A stretch of DNA of 8,327 nt. Source: Candidatus Bathyarchaeota archaeon. GTDB lineage: Archaea > Thermoproteota > Bathyarchaeia > EX4484-135. The position numbers and the translations under genes are program-made. The DNA lies in NCBI GenBank assembly GCA_011040545.1, contig DQYM01000087.1, positions 1 to 8,327 on the forward strand, read 5' to 3'. Position 1 is the first letter of the stretch. Every line of letters begins with the position of its first letter. A model generated the notes under the pieces. It was not told the origin of the DNA and made no database searches. It was given only the letters and a program-made list of their open reading frames with translations. This document shows positions 1-6,045 of this stretch, one piece after another.

Positions 1-351
1 CTCAGGATAGCCTTCCTAGGTGAGGAGATAGCAGATGCAGCTGCAGATATAGCTAGGACCATGCTGAAGGGCCTAGAGCCCCACCCAGTCATAAAGATGG
101 CTATTGAGGAATCAGATGAGAGGGTCGCTATAGTTGAGGTAGGGCCAGATAGCCCACTGGTCGGCAAGGCCCTCTCTGAGGCTAAGATACCTGAGGAAAC
201 TGGCATGTGGATAGTTGCCATGCGGAGGGGAGGGAGGCTGTTCAGGCCCAAGAGGACGACCAAGATAATGCCAGGTGATGTCCTAATAGCCATTGGCTAC
301 GCAGAGGGCGAGAAGGACCTAGCTGAGCTAGCTAGGGGTAGCCCTGATTAG
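1..351 (+). CDS. PhoU/TrkA-C domain protein, C-terminal part (5' end outside window)
   Basis: The reading frame is open from base 1, so the gene starts upstream of the window; 116 residues remain, ending at TAG 349-351. Residues 1 to about 24 (with ADAAADIA) look like the last helix of a PhoU-like domain. Residues about 25-110 read as a TrkA-C (RCK C-terminal) domain: EVGPDSPLVGKALSEAKIPE, then a strand with GMWIVAMRRGG, and the closing MPGDVLIAIG. This order matches the archaeal PhoU plus TrkA-C family (COG3273 type), soluble cytoplasmic proteins thought to sense a ligand and regulate ion or phosphate transport; no substrate can be read here. An ATG at 61 lies inside the domain continuity and is not the true start. 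A T/A-rich stretch follows the stop. The family call is fairly firm, the exact role unknown. Confidence 0.8.
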   Translation, partial: LRIAFLGEEIADAAADIARTMLKGLEPHPVIKMAIEESDERVAIVEVGPDSPLVGKALSEAKIPEETGMWIVAMRRGGRLFRPKRTTKIMPGDVLIAIGYAEGEKDLAELARGSPD

Positions 352-368
352 CTTGTTTATTTTAAAAC
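352..368 (+). terminator. T-rich likely transcription terminator
   Basis: Directly after the stop of the PhoU/TrkA-C gene lies CTTGTTTATTTTAAAACAG, the most T/A-rich spot of the 352-589 gap. Archaeal RNA polymerase commonly stops at short T-runs without a hairpin. The TTTTAAAA core is palindromic, so it could also end transcription of the minus-strand zinc-ribbon remnant. It also resembles a TATA box, but no start codon lies at a suitable distance on the plus strand. Confidence 0.4.
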
Positions 369-417
369 AGCGAGCTGATGGGCTCCTTCTTAGTGCTGCT
401 GCCTCTAGGTAAGCGTG

Positions 418-557
418 CTAGCAGTCCTTGCTGAAGTCGTACTTCGTCTCTATGTCATCGCTACCGCACTTTGGGCACCTAAACACGAAGCTATCCTGCG
501 TGTACCACCTGTGGCCACAGAAGGGCCAGCACTAACTGAGGGGTAAGTGTTTTTCAT
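418..557 (-). pseudogene. small zinc-ribbon protein gene with a broken reading frame
   Basis: On the minus strand the codons from 531 down to the stop at 420-418 read as 37 residues with CWPFCGHRWY, then FRCPKCGSDD, ending KYDFSKDC. Two Cys pairs about 18 residues apart, each followed by Gly, are the knuckles of a small zinc ribbon of the kind common in archaea. The frame has an in-frame TAG directly upstream (534-532) and no usable start codon. An ATG at 557-555 with AGGGAG at 570-565 (7-base spacer) opens another frame, MKNTYPSVS, which runs into the ribbon if one base is added or two removed near 531-536. I read this as one gene of about 46 codons carrying an indel, by decay or sequencing error. 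The first knuckle has three residues between its Cys instead of two, which may be part of the lesion. Confidence 0.5.
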
Positions 558-589
558 AGCATTACTCCCTAGTAGCTCGGCAAAGCCTT

Positions 590-838
590 ATGGAGCTAGC
601 CAATAAACGCTACCTGGGACCCAGCATGGTGGTACGTGGGTCCCTCCTAACGGACGAGGATAGGGAGCTACTAAGGCGTGTTCACGCTCTACTTGAGGAA
701 GTATTGGAGACACTAGAGATACTTGCCGATAAGGAGCTGATGAAGGCCCTCAAAGAAGCTGAAGAGGATGTAAGAGCTGGGAGGGTCAGGGACTATGAGG
801 AGTTTATTAAGGAGCTTAGGGAAGCTGGCGAAACGTGA
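590..838 (+). CDS. Small helical protein resembling a type II antitoxin, no toxin partner seen
   Basis: An 82-residue, charged, soluble protein without Cys and without a signal or membrane segment. Residues 1-20 are variable; residues 21-45 form an amphipathic helix (TDEDRELLRRVHALLEEVLE); residues 47-78 contain DKELMKALKEAEEDVRAGRV and then DYEEFIKELRE. The pattern of a helix, then 'D.ELM.AL..A.ED..AGR...YEEF...L' is typical of archaeal antitoxin-like proteins that sit beside ParE/RelE- or PIN-type toxins; this is a resemblance, not a proven family hit. No toxin gene lies beside it: downstream, after 19 bases, is the convergent acyl-CoA dehydrogenase, and upstream is the broken zinc ribbon. 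No clear Shine-Dalgarno or well-placed TATA is seen, so the start is uncertain; ATG at 626 (residue 13) is an alternative. Confidence 0.6.
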   Translation: MELANKRYLGPSMVVRGSLLTDEDRELLRRVHALLEEVLETLEILADKELMKALKEAEEDVRAGRVRDYEEFIKELREAGET

Positions 839-857
839 TTTCTGCAAGTAGCCTCTA

Positions 858-2024
858 TTAGGCCCTCTTGGCTAGGAAGCGAGCAACGGTATCCTTCTGA
901 ACTTCCTTCGTGCCCTCGTAGATCTCAATTATCTTCGCAACCCTGTAGAAGCGTTGGATATCATAGTCCTCAAAGTAGAAGTAGCCACCGAATATCTGGG
1001 CAGCCTCATCTACTACCTCAACGGCCACACGGGCAGCGTACCACTTCGCCATGCTAGATATCATTGGATCTGGCTTCCCCTGGTCGGTAAGCCAAGCAGC
1101 CTTGTACGTCAGGAGCCTAGCAGCCTCAATCTTAGTAGCCATCCAGGCAATCTTATGTGATACTGCCTGGAGCTCTATGAGGGGCTTCCCAAAGAGCGTT
1201 CGCTCCTTAGCGTACTCCAAGGCCCTATCAAAGGCCCCCTGGGCAACCCCAACGCCCTGGGCAGCAATCTCAATTCTACTCTCGTTTAGGAAGGCCAAGG
1301 TGTGGTAGAAGCCCCTGTTTAGCTCACCAAGGAGGGCCTCACCTGACACACGGACATCTGAGTAGGAGACCTCGCACGTCTGGGAGGGCCTAATGCCTAG
1401 CTTGCCAGGCATCTTCACTACATCAAGCCCCTCTGAGCTAGTTGGCACGATGAATAGCGATTGCCCACGATAGGGTGGCTCTACCTCAAGGTCGGTTTGG
1501 CATAGCGTTATCACGTAGCGTGATAGGTTTGCGTTCGTTATGAAGGTCTTGGTGCCATTTATAACCCAACCTGAGCCCTCACGCCTCGCTACCGTCCCAA
1601 GCCGCTTTGATATATCGCTGCCACCAGATGGCTCCGTGAATGCAGCTGCGGAAAGGCTCTCACCCTTGAACACAGGCACAAGCCACTCTTCCTTCTGCTC
1701 CTCAGTTCCAAACTTCAATATGAGCTCTGCTCCAAAATCAGCTAAAACAAGCGTTATGCCTAGCTCAGGATCAGCTCTACACATCTCCTCAGCTACTAGG
1801 ACGTTCTCAAGCACCCCAAGGCCCTGGCCACCGTATTCCTCTGGTATGTGGATGCCTATGAAGCCAAGCTGGCAGGCCTTCCTATAAATGTCCATGGGGA
1901 ACTCCTCCCTCTCGCAGTAGCGCCTAATAACGTCTTCTGTGAACTCCTTCTCACAGAACTCCCTAACCGCAGCCTTGATGTCCTCCTGCTCTTCAGTGAG
2001 CTTGAACTCCAAGGCCCGCACCAA
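858..2024 (-). CDS. Acyl-CoA dehydrogenase (FAD)
   Basis: A 388-residue protein of the usual length for the short/medium-chain acyl-CoA dehydrogenase family, soluble flavoenzymes that form the alpha,beta-double bond of acyl-CoA and pass electrons to ETF. The N-terminal helical domain (about 7-120) has IPEEYGGQGLG; the middle beta domain holds the FAD and substrate motif AAFTEPSGGSD (127-137) and WVINGTKTFITNA (153-165); the C-terminal helical domain has ERTLFGKPL and FGGYFYFEDYDIQRFYR. Glu370 in IYEGT is at the place of the catalytic base in this family. Acyl chain preference cannot be read. The start is TTG 2024 or GTG 2021; no ATG fits. There is no Shine-Dalgarno, and a TATA-like TTTTAA centred near 2048 suits a leaderless start at either codon. 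It is divergent from birA and next to the propionyl-CoA genes, which fits fatty acid or branched-chain amino acid breakdown. Confidence 0.93.
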   Translation of the reverse strand: MVRALEFKLTEEQEDIKAAVREFCEKEFTEDVIRRYCEREEFPMDIYRKACQLGFIGIHIPEEYGGQGLGVLENVLVAEEMCRADPELGITLVLADFGAELILKFGTEEQKEEWLVPVFKGESLSAAAFTEPSGGSDISKRLGTVARREGSGWVINGTKTFITNANLSRYVITLCQTDLEVEPPYRGQSLFIVPTSSEGLDVVKMPGKLGIRPSQTCEVSYSDVRVSGEALLGELNRGFYHTLAFLNESRIEIAAQGVGVAQGAFDRALEYAKERTLFGKPLIELQAVSHKIAWMATKIEAARLLTYKAAWLTDQGKPDPMISSMAKWYAARVAVEVVDEAAQIFGGYFYFEDYDIQRFYRVAKIIEIYEGTKEVQKDTVARFLAKRA

Positions 2025-2043
2025 GAGCTTGATGGCCTTAACG

Positions 2044-2053
2044 GCTTAAAAGT
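2044..2053. promoter_or_regulatory. Shared TATA-like element of a divergent promoter
   Basis: The two start codons are only 50 bases apart (2024 minus, 2075 plus). The one A/T-rich element between them is TTAAAA at 2046-2051, read as TTTTAA on the other strand, centred at 2048.5. This is about 26 bases before birA ATG 2075 and 24 to 27 bases before the TTG 2024 / GTG 2021 of the acyl-CoA dehydrogenase. Those are the spacings of an archaeal TATA box when transcription starts at or next to the start codon. One TBP-bound site may serve both genes in alternative orientations. Confidence 0.55.
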
Positions 2054-2074
2054 TACCAGGTCTTAGGGGTCCTG

Positions 2075-2833
2075 ATGCCCCCACCCACCCTAGCTAAGCG
2101 ATTGGTGAGGCTTGAGGAGGTAAGCTCAACTATGGACGTAGCAAAGCAGCTAGCTGAGGTAGGCTGGCCTGAGGGCACGCTCGTGGTAGCAAGGACCCAA
2201 ACGGCAGGTAGGGGGAGGTTTGGGCGTTACTGGGCATCCCCTGAGGGGGGCCTATGGTTCTCCCTTATCCTAAGGCCCAAGCTAGAGCCAGAGGACTTCT
2301 CTAAACTGCCAATAGTTATTGCCTTAGCTATCGCAAGGGCGCTTGAGAAGCACCTTGGCCTTGAAGTAGGGCTTAAGTGGCCAAACGATGTGCTAGTAAG
2401 GGGCAAGAAGGTATGTGGCATACTCATTGAGAGCGCATCATATGGCCGTGAAATAGCGTATGCTATAGTTGGCGTGGGATTGAATGCTAACTTCAGTCTT
2501 GAGGCCTTACCCGAGGAGCTAAGGGGCATCGCCACGACCCTAAGGGAGGAGCTCGGCAGGGACGTGGATCTAGAGGAGCTCCTGATGGCCATCGTAAGGG
2601 AGATCCAGGATGCCTACCTTGCCCTACAGGAGGGCCGTGGGGAGGAGCTGCTTAAGGAGGCAGAGCAGCTCACGGGCTTCCCAAGGGGGCTACGGCTGCT
2701 CGTAGGCGATGAAGTGCTATCTGGCGTGGCCATCGGCCTAGCCAGCGATGGCTCGCTCCTGCTCAAGCTACCAGATGGCCAAGTAAGGCAGCTCCACTGG
2801 GCACTTGCGACCGTGCTGGGTGCTCAGGCTTAA
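2075..2833 (+). CDS. birA: Biotin--[acetyl/propionyl-CoA carboxylase] ligase, class I (no HTH domain)
   Basis: A 252-residue cytoplasmic enzyme that makes biotinyl-AMP from biotin and ATP and joins biotin to the carrier lysine of biotin-dependent carboxylases. The catalytic domain covers about 8-195: SSTMD (17-21), the adenylate-binding loop GRGRFGRYW (45-53), KWPNDV (101-106) and KKVCGILIE (111-119), where Lys112 matches the conserved lysine near the active site, then GVGLNAN. A small SH3-like C-terminal domain follows (about 205-250). There is no N-terminal winged helix, so unlike E. coli BirA it should not repress transcription itself; this is usual in archaea. ATG 2075 lies about 26 bases after a TATA-like element, favouring a leaderless message. 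It is followed after 34 bases by pccB, and its natural target AccB is three genes on. Confidence 0.95.
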   Translation: MPPPTLAKRLVRLEEVSSTMDVAKQLAEVGWPEGTLVVARTQTAGRGRFGRYWASPEGGLWFSLILRPKLEPEDFSKLPIVIALAIARALEKHLGLEVGLKWPNDVLVRGKKVCGILIESASYGREIAYAIVGVGLNANFSLEALPEELRGIATTLREELGRDVDLEELLMAIVREIQDAYLALQEGRGEELLKEAEQLTGFPRGLRLLVGDEVLSGVAIGLASDGSLLLKLPDGQVRQLHWALATVLGAQA

Positions 2834-2857
2834 GAGGGCCGAAAGTGGGCCAGGTGT

Positions 2858-2866
2858 AGGTGGGAG
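2858..2866 (+). promoter_or_regulatory. Shine-Dalgarno that decides the pccB start
   Basis: AGGTGGGAG at 2858-2866 contains AGGTG, which pairs with the 3' end of archaeal 16S rRNA, five bases before ATG 2868. This supports 2868 over the upstream in-frame ATG 2805, which lies inside birA. It also contrasts with birA and accC, which have no such site, and suggests pccB is translated as an internal gene of a birA-pccB message. Confidence 0.65.
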
Positions 2867-2867
2867 C

Positions 2868-4430
2868 ATGTTAAGGGAGCCAACTGTAGCTGAGAAGATA
2901 GCTAGGCTAAGGGAGCTAAGGGAGAAGGCCAAGCTGGGTGGGGGGCCAGAGCGCATAGAGCGCCAGCACGCAAAGGGCAAGCTAACTGCTAGGGAGCGCC
3001 TTGAGGCCCTACTGGACCCAGGGAGCTTTGTAGAGCTAGATGCCTTCGTGGTCCACCGCTGCTACGACTTCGGCCTTGAGAAGAGGCGCTACCTTGGCGA
3101 TGGAGTTGTAACTGGCTACGGCACCATAGATGGACGCTTGGTATTCGTCTTCGCCCACGACTTCACGGTGTTCGGTGGCTCCCTCGGCGAGATGTTCGCT
3201 AAGAAGGTATGTAAGATAATGGATTTAGCCATGAAGGTTGGGGCTCCAGTAATAGGCCTCAACGATTCTGGGGGAGCTAGGATACAGGAGGGCGTAGCAA
3301 GCCTAGCTGGCTATGGTGATATATTCTTCAGGAACGTGCTTGCCTCTGGCGTCATACCGCAGATATCAGCCATAATGGGTCCCTGTGCAGGTGGTGCCGT
3401 CTACAGCCCAGCCATGACGGATTTCATAATAATGGTCAGGGGGATTAGCCACATGTTCATAACTGGCCCAAGGGTCGTGAAGGCAGCACTAGGCCAGGAG
3501 GTAACATTTGATGAGCTTGGTGGTGCTGATGTCCACGCTCAACTAAGCGGTGTAGCCCACTTCGTAACGGATACGGAGGAGGAGTGCTTTGAGCTCATAA
3601 GGCGCCTGCTAAGCTACATACCATCTAACAACATGGAGGACCCACCATACGTGGAAACGGGCGATGATCCAGCTAGGATGGATGAGCGCCTAAACAGCAT
3701 CATGCCAGATGACCCAGATAAGCCATATGATGTAAAGGAGATAATAAGGAGCGTGGTAGATAACGGAGAGTTCCTCGAGGTCCAGCCCCACTTCGCACCT
3801 AACATAGTAATTGGCTTCGCTAGGCTAAATGGCCACTCGGTTGGCATAGTAGCTAATCAGCCCCTATGGTTCGCAGGTGCCCTTGACATAAACTCATCAT
3901 GTAAGGCAGCTCGCTTCGTCCGCTTCTGCGATGCCTTCAACATACCCATAATTACATTCGTAGATGTCCCTGGCTTCCTCCCTGGCATAGAGCAAGAGCA
4001 CGGTGGCATAATAAGGCATGGTGCTAAGCTCCTCTACGCATACTGCGAGGCCACCGTCCCCAAGATAACGGTCATACTACGTAAGGCATACGGTGGAGCC
4101 TACGATGTAATGGGCTCAAAGCACTCTGGAGCTGATGTAAACCTAGCTTGGCCAACGGCGGAGATCGCTGTGATGGGGCCTGAAGGAGCAATCGACATAA
4201 TATTCAGGAAGGAGATTGCAAGTGCTGAAGACCCAGAGGCCCTTAAGGCCAAGCTAGTAGCTGATTACAGGCGTAAGTTCGCAAACCCATACGTGGCTGC
4301 TGAGAAGGGCTACATAGACGATGTTATAGAGCCAGCTGAGACGAGGCCGAGGCTCATATCTGCCCTTGAGATGCTGCTCAACAAGCGTGAGAGCAGGCCA
4401 TTCAAGAAGCACGGCAACATACCGCTGTGA
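2868..4430 (+). CDS. pccB: Propionyl-CoA (acyl-CoA) carboxylase, carboxyltransferase subunit
   Basis: A 520-residue carboxyltransferase, the usual length for PccB/AccD5-type subunits, which moves the carboxyl group from carboxybiotin to propionyl-CoA to give methylmalonyl-CoA. It has two crotonase-like halves. The N half holds FGGSLGEMF (102-110), [10 protein letters not shown] (133-142) and [15 protein letters not shown] (171-185), which form the CoA and oxyanion site. The C half holds [10 protein letters not shown] (364-373) and [15 protein letters not shown] (405-419). Asp413 in that motif corresponds to the residue known from Streptomyces PccB (Asp422) to favour propionyl-CoA; acetyl-CoA-using relatives have a hydrophobic residue. 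Many archaeal enzymes accept both substrates, so strict specificity is not shown. The start at ATG 2868 is chosen for its Shine-Dalgarno and because the next upstream ATG would add 21 atypical residues overlapping birA. AccC follows after 67 bases. Confidence 0.95.
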   Translation: MLREPTVAEKIARLRELREKAKLGGGPERIERQHAKGKLTARERLEALLDPGSFVELDAFVVHRCYDFGLEKRRYLGDGVVTGYGTIDGRLVFVFAHDFTVFGGSLGEMFAKKVCKIMDLAMKVGAPVIGLNDSGGARIQEGVASLAGYGDIFFRNVLASGVIPQISAIMGPCAGGAVYSPAMTDFIIMVRGISHMFITGPRVVKAALGQEVTFDELGGADVHAQLSGVAHFVTDTEEECFELIRRLLSYIPSNNMEDPPYVETGDDPARMDERLNSIMPDDPDKPYDVKEIIRSVVDNGEFLEVQPHFAPNIVIGFARLNGHSVGIVANQPLWFAGALDINSSCKAARFVRFCDAFNIPIITFVDVPGFLPGIEQEHGGIIRHGAKLLYAYCEATVPKITVILRKAYGGAYDVMGSKHSGADVNLAWPTAEIAVMGPEGAIDIIFRKEIASAEDPEALKAKLVADYRRKFANPYVAAEKGYIDDVIEPAETRPRLISALEMLLNKRESRPFKKHGNIPL

Positions 4431-4454
4431 GCGGGCTAGACGAGGTAAAAGCTC

Positions 4455-4464
4455 CTTGGCCAAG
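4455..4464. promoter_or_regulatory. 10-base perfect palindrome just upstream of the accC TATA-like element
   Basis: CTTGGCCAAG is a perfect palindrome at 4455-4464, two bases before the TTAAATTA element and 43 to 34 bases before accC ATG. That position, touching the factor B recognition element, is where archaeal activators or repressors often bind. It could equally be chance; a palindrome of this length in a 67-base gap is not rare. No copy is seen at the other promoters of the window. Confidence 0.25.
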
Positions 4465-4466
4465 CC

Positions 4467-4474
4467 TTAAATTA
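4467..4474 (+). promoter_or_regulatory. TATA-like element of accC
   Basis: TTAAATTA at 4467-4474 is centred about 28 bases before ATG 4498, the spacing for transcription starting at the start codon. No Shine-Dalgarno precedes this ATG, so a leaderless accC message is likely even though pccB ends only 67 bases upstream. accC-accB may thus have a promoter of its own in addition to read-through from pccB. Confidence 0.5.
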
Positions 4475-4497
4475 GCCCTTGATGCTGATGGTCTAGG

Positions 4498-6045
4498 ATG
4501 TTCAATAAGATCCTGGTGGCGAATAGGGGCGAGATAGCACTCCGCATTATGAGGGCCTGCCGAGAGCTAGGCATAGAGGTCGTGGCCGTTTACTCAGAGG
4601 CCGATAGGGACTCGCTTCACGTGGCCTACGCAGATGAGGCATACTGTATAGGCCCTCCGCCACCTAGGGAGAGCTACCTGAACATAGAGCGCATAGTAGA
4701 TGTAGCTGAGAAGTGTGGTGCTGAGGCCATACATCCAGGTTATGGCTTCCTAGCTGAGAACCCAGCCTTCGCAAGGGCCTGTAGGGAAGCTGGGCTTGAG
4801 TTCATAGGGCCAACGCCAGAGTCCATGGAGCTCATGGAGAATAAGGTAGCTACCAAGCGACTAGTGGCTAGAGCAGGCGTGCCTGTGATACCTGGCCCCC
4901 TTGAGCCTGTTAAAGACGCAGATGAGGCTGTTGAGGTCGCAGAGGGCCTAGGCTATCCAGTCCTGCTGAAGGCTGCCCTAGGCGGGGGTGGCCGTGGCCT
5001 CCGCATAGCGTGGAGCAGCGATGAGGTAAGGCACCTATTTGAGTCTGCGAGCAGGGAGGCAGAAACGGCCTTTGGGAGCTCAGAGATCTACGTGGAGAAG
5101 TACGTTAGGAGGCCAAGGCACATAGAGGTCCAGCTCCTAGCCGATAAGCATGGCCACGTAATCCACCTAGGCGAGAGGGAGTGCTCAATCCAGCGCCGAT
5201 ACCAGAAGGTCCTAGAGGAGGCACCCTCGCCAGTAGTTGATGAGGAGACTAGGGAGCTCATAGGCAGGTGGGCCATAAGGGCAGCTAGGGCCGTGGGCTA
5301 CGTGAATGCTGGCACGGTGGAGTTCATAAGGGACCGTGATGGCAACTTCTACTTCATGGAGATAAACAAGCGAATCCAAGTTGAGCACCTCGTAACGGAG
5401 ATGGTAACTGGCGTAGACATCGTTAAGGCCCAGATAAGGATTGCTGCTGGTGAGGAGCTCTGGCTTGGCCAAGAGGATGTGGTGCTCAGGGGCCATGCTA
5501 TTAACTGCCGTATCTGTGCTGAGGATCCGTATAATGAGTTCGCCCCCTGCCCAGGCACGGTTGAGGAATTCAGGCTCCCTGGTGGCCCTGGCGTGCGGAT
5601 AGATACGGCCCTCTACCCAGGCTACACGATACCCATCTACTACGACTCGCTGATAGCTAAGCTAGCTACCTGGGGCTCAGATAGGCGTGAGGCCATAGCT
5701 AGGATGAGGAATGCCCTAGATGAGCTCGTTATAACTGGCGTTAAGACCACCATACCGCTACATAAGGCCATAATGCTAGATGGGGACTTCATAGCTGGTA
5801 GGCTCCACACCGAGTTCCTAGACGAGAAGCTACCTGGCCTCCTCAAGGTAGCGAGGGAGGTAGAGGGCGAGCTAGAGCTCGTAGCTGCTATTGCATCTAT
5901 CATAGCCTCTAGGAGGCTGGGTAGGAAGCCCATCTCACTACCTAGGAGGCGCCCACAGCCTACCCGCTCTGCCTGGAGGCTTATGGCCTTAGCTGGGGTA
6001 GGGCCTGGGGGGTGGGGCTTCTGGCCCATAGGGACTACGACGTGA
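4498..6045 (+). CDS. accC: Biotin carboxylase subunit of acetyl/propionyl-CoA carboxylase
   Basis: A 515-residue ATP-grasp enzyme that carboxylates the biotin on AccB with bicarbonate and ATP. Domains: preATP-grasp 1-113 (KILVANRGEIALRI, HPGYGFLAEN), ATP-grasp about 114-320 with glycine loop GGGGRG (162-167), Lys237 in RRYQKVLEEAP and EINKRIQVEH (288-297), then the carboxylase C domain with Arg338 in NCRICAEDP. Glu288, Asn290, Arg292, Gln294, Glu296 and Arg338 even share the E. coli numbering. Lys291 and Leu298 replace the common Thr and Pro beside this motif. Past about 445 the protein extends beyond the E. coli enzyme with a helix (ELELVAAIASIIASRRL) and SAWRLMALAG, like the start of the biotin-transfer (BT) domain of propionyl-CoA carboxylase alpha subunits. 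The last residues, WGFWPIGTTT, look non-conserved and are read across the overlap with accB, after a run of six G. A missing G would explain this ending. Confidence 0.93.
   Translation: MFNKILVANRGEIALRIMRACRELGIEVVAVYSEADRDSLHVAYADEAYCIGPPPPRESYLNIERIVDVAEKCGAEAIHPGYGFLAENPAFARACREAGLEFIGPTPESMELMENKVATKRLVARAGVPVIPGPLEPVKDADEAVEVAEGLGYPVLLKAALGGGGRGLRIAWSSDEVRHLFESASREAETAFGSSEIYVEKYVRRPRHIEVQLLADKHGHVIHLGERECSIQRRYQKVLEEAPSPVVDEETRELIGRWAIRAARAVGYVNAGTVEFIRDRDGNFYFMEINKRIQVEHLVTEMVTGVDIVKAQIRIAAGEELWLGQEDVVLRGHAINCRICAEDPYNEFAPCPGTVEEFRLPGGPGVRIDTALYPGYTIPIYYDSLIAKLATWGSDRREAIARMRNALDELVITGVKTTIPLHKAIMLDGDFIAGRLHTEFLDEKLPGLLKVAREVEGELELVAAIASIIASRRLGRKPISLPRRRPQPTRSAWRLMALAGVGPGGWGFWPIGTTT
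5995..6017 (+). other. G-quadruplex motif with a G6 slip site at the accC/accB overlap
   Basis: Four G tracts on the coding strand (5995-5998, 6001-6003, 6007-6012 and 6014-6017) are joined by loops of 2, 3 and 1 bases, meeting the standard G3+N1-7 rule for an intramolecular quadruplex. The third tract is six G long and, in the accC frame, is read as two GGG codons. The accB GTG start (6012-6014) lies within it. A folded RNA here could hide or time accB initiation, or stall ribosomes. A shift of -1, or one added G in the transcript, at the G6 run would move ribosomes from the accC frame into the accB frame. The motif is seen in the sequence; the effects are inference. Confidence 0.55.

Noticed and set aside
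378..434. 18-codon plus-strand frame with ATG 378 just after TTTTAAAA, as a possible leaderless small gene
   Set aside because: The TATA-to-ATG distance is only about 15 bases, the peptide has no features, and the zinc-ribbon remnant on the other strand explains most of the region.
352..589. tRNA, other RNA gene or mobile-element remnant in the longest gap
   Set aside because: No cloverleaf, no conserved T-loop or box elements, no terminal inverted repeats or target-site duplications were seen.
2805..2867. Longer pccB starting at ATG 2805, adding 21 residues and overlapping birA by 29 bases
   Set aside because: The added residues do not look like the family, while ATG 2868 has a well-spaced Shine-Dalgarno and gives the usual length.
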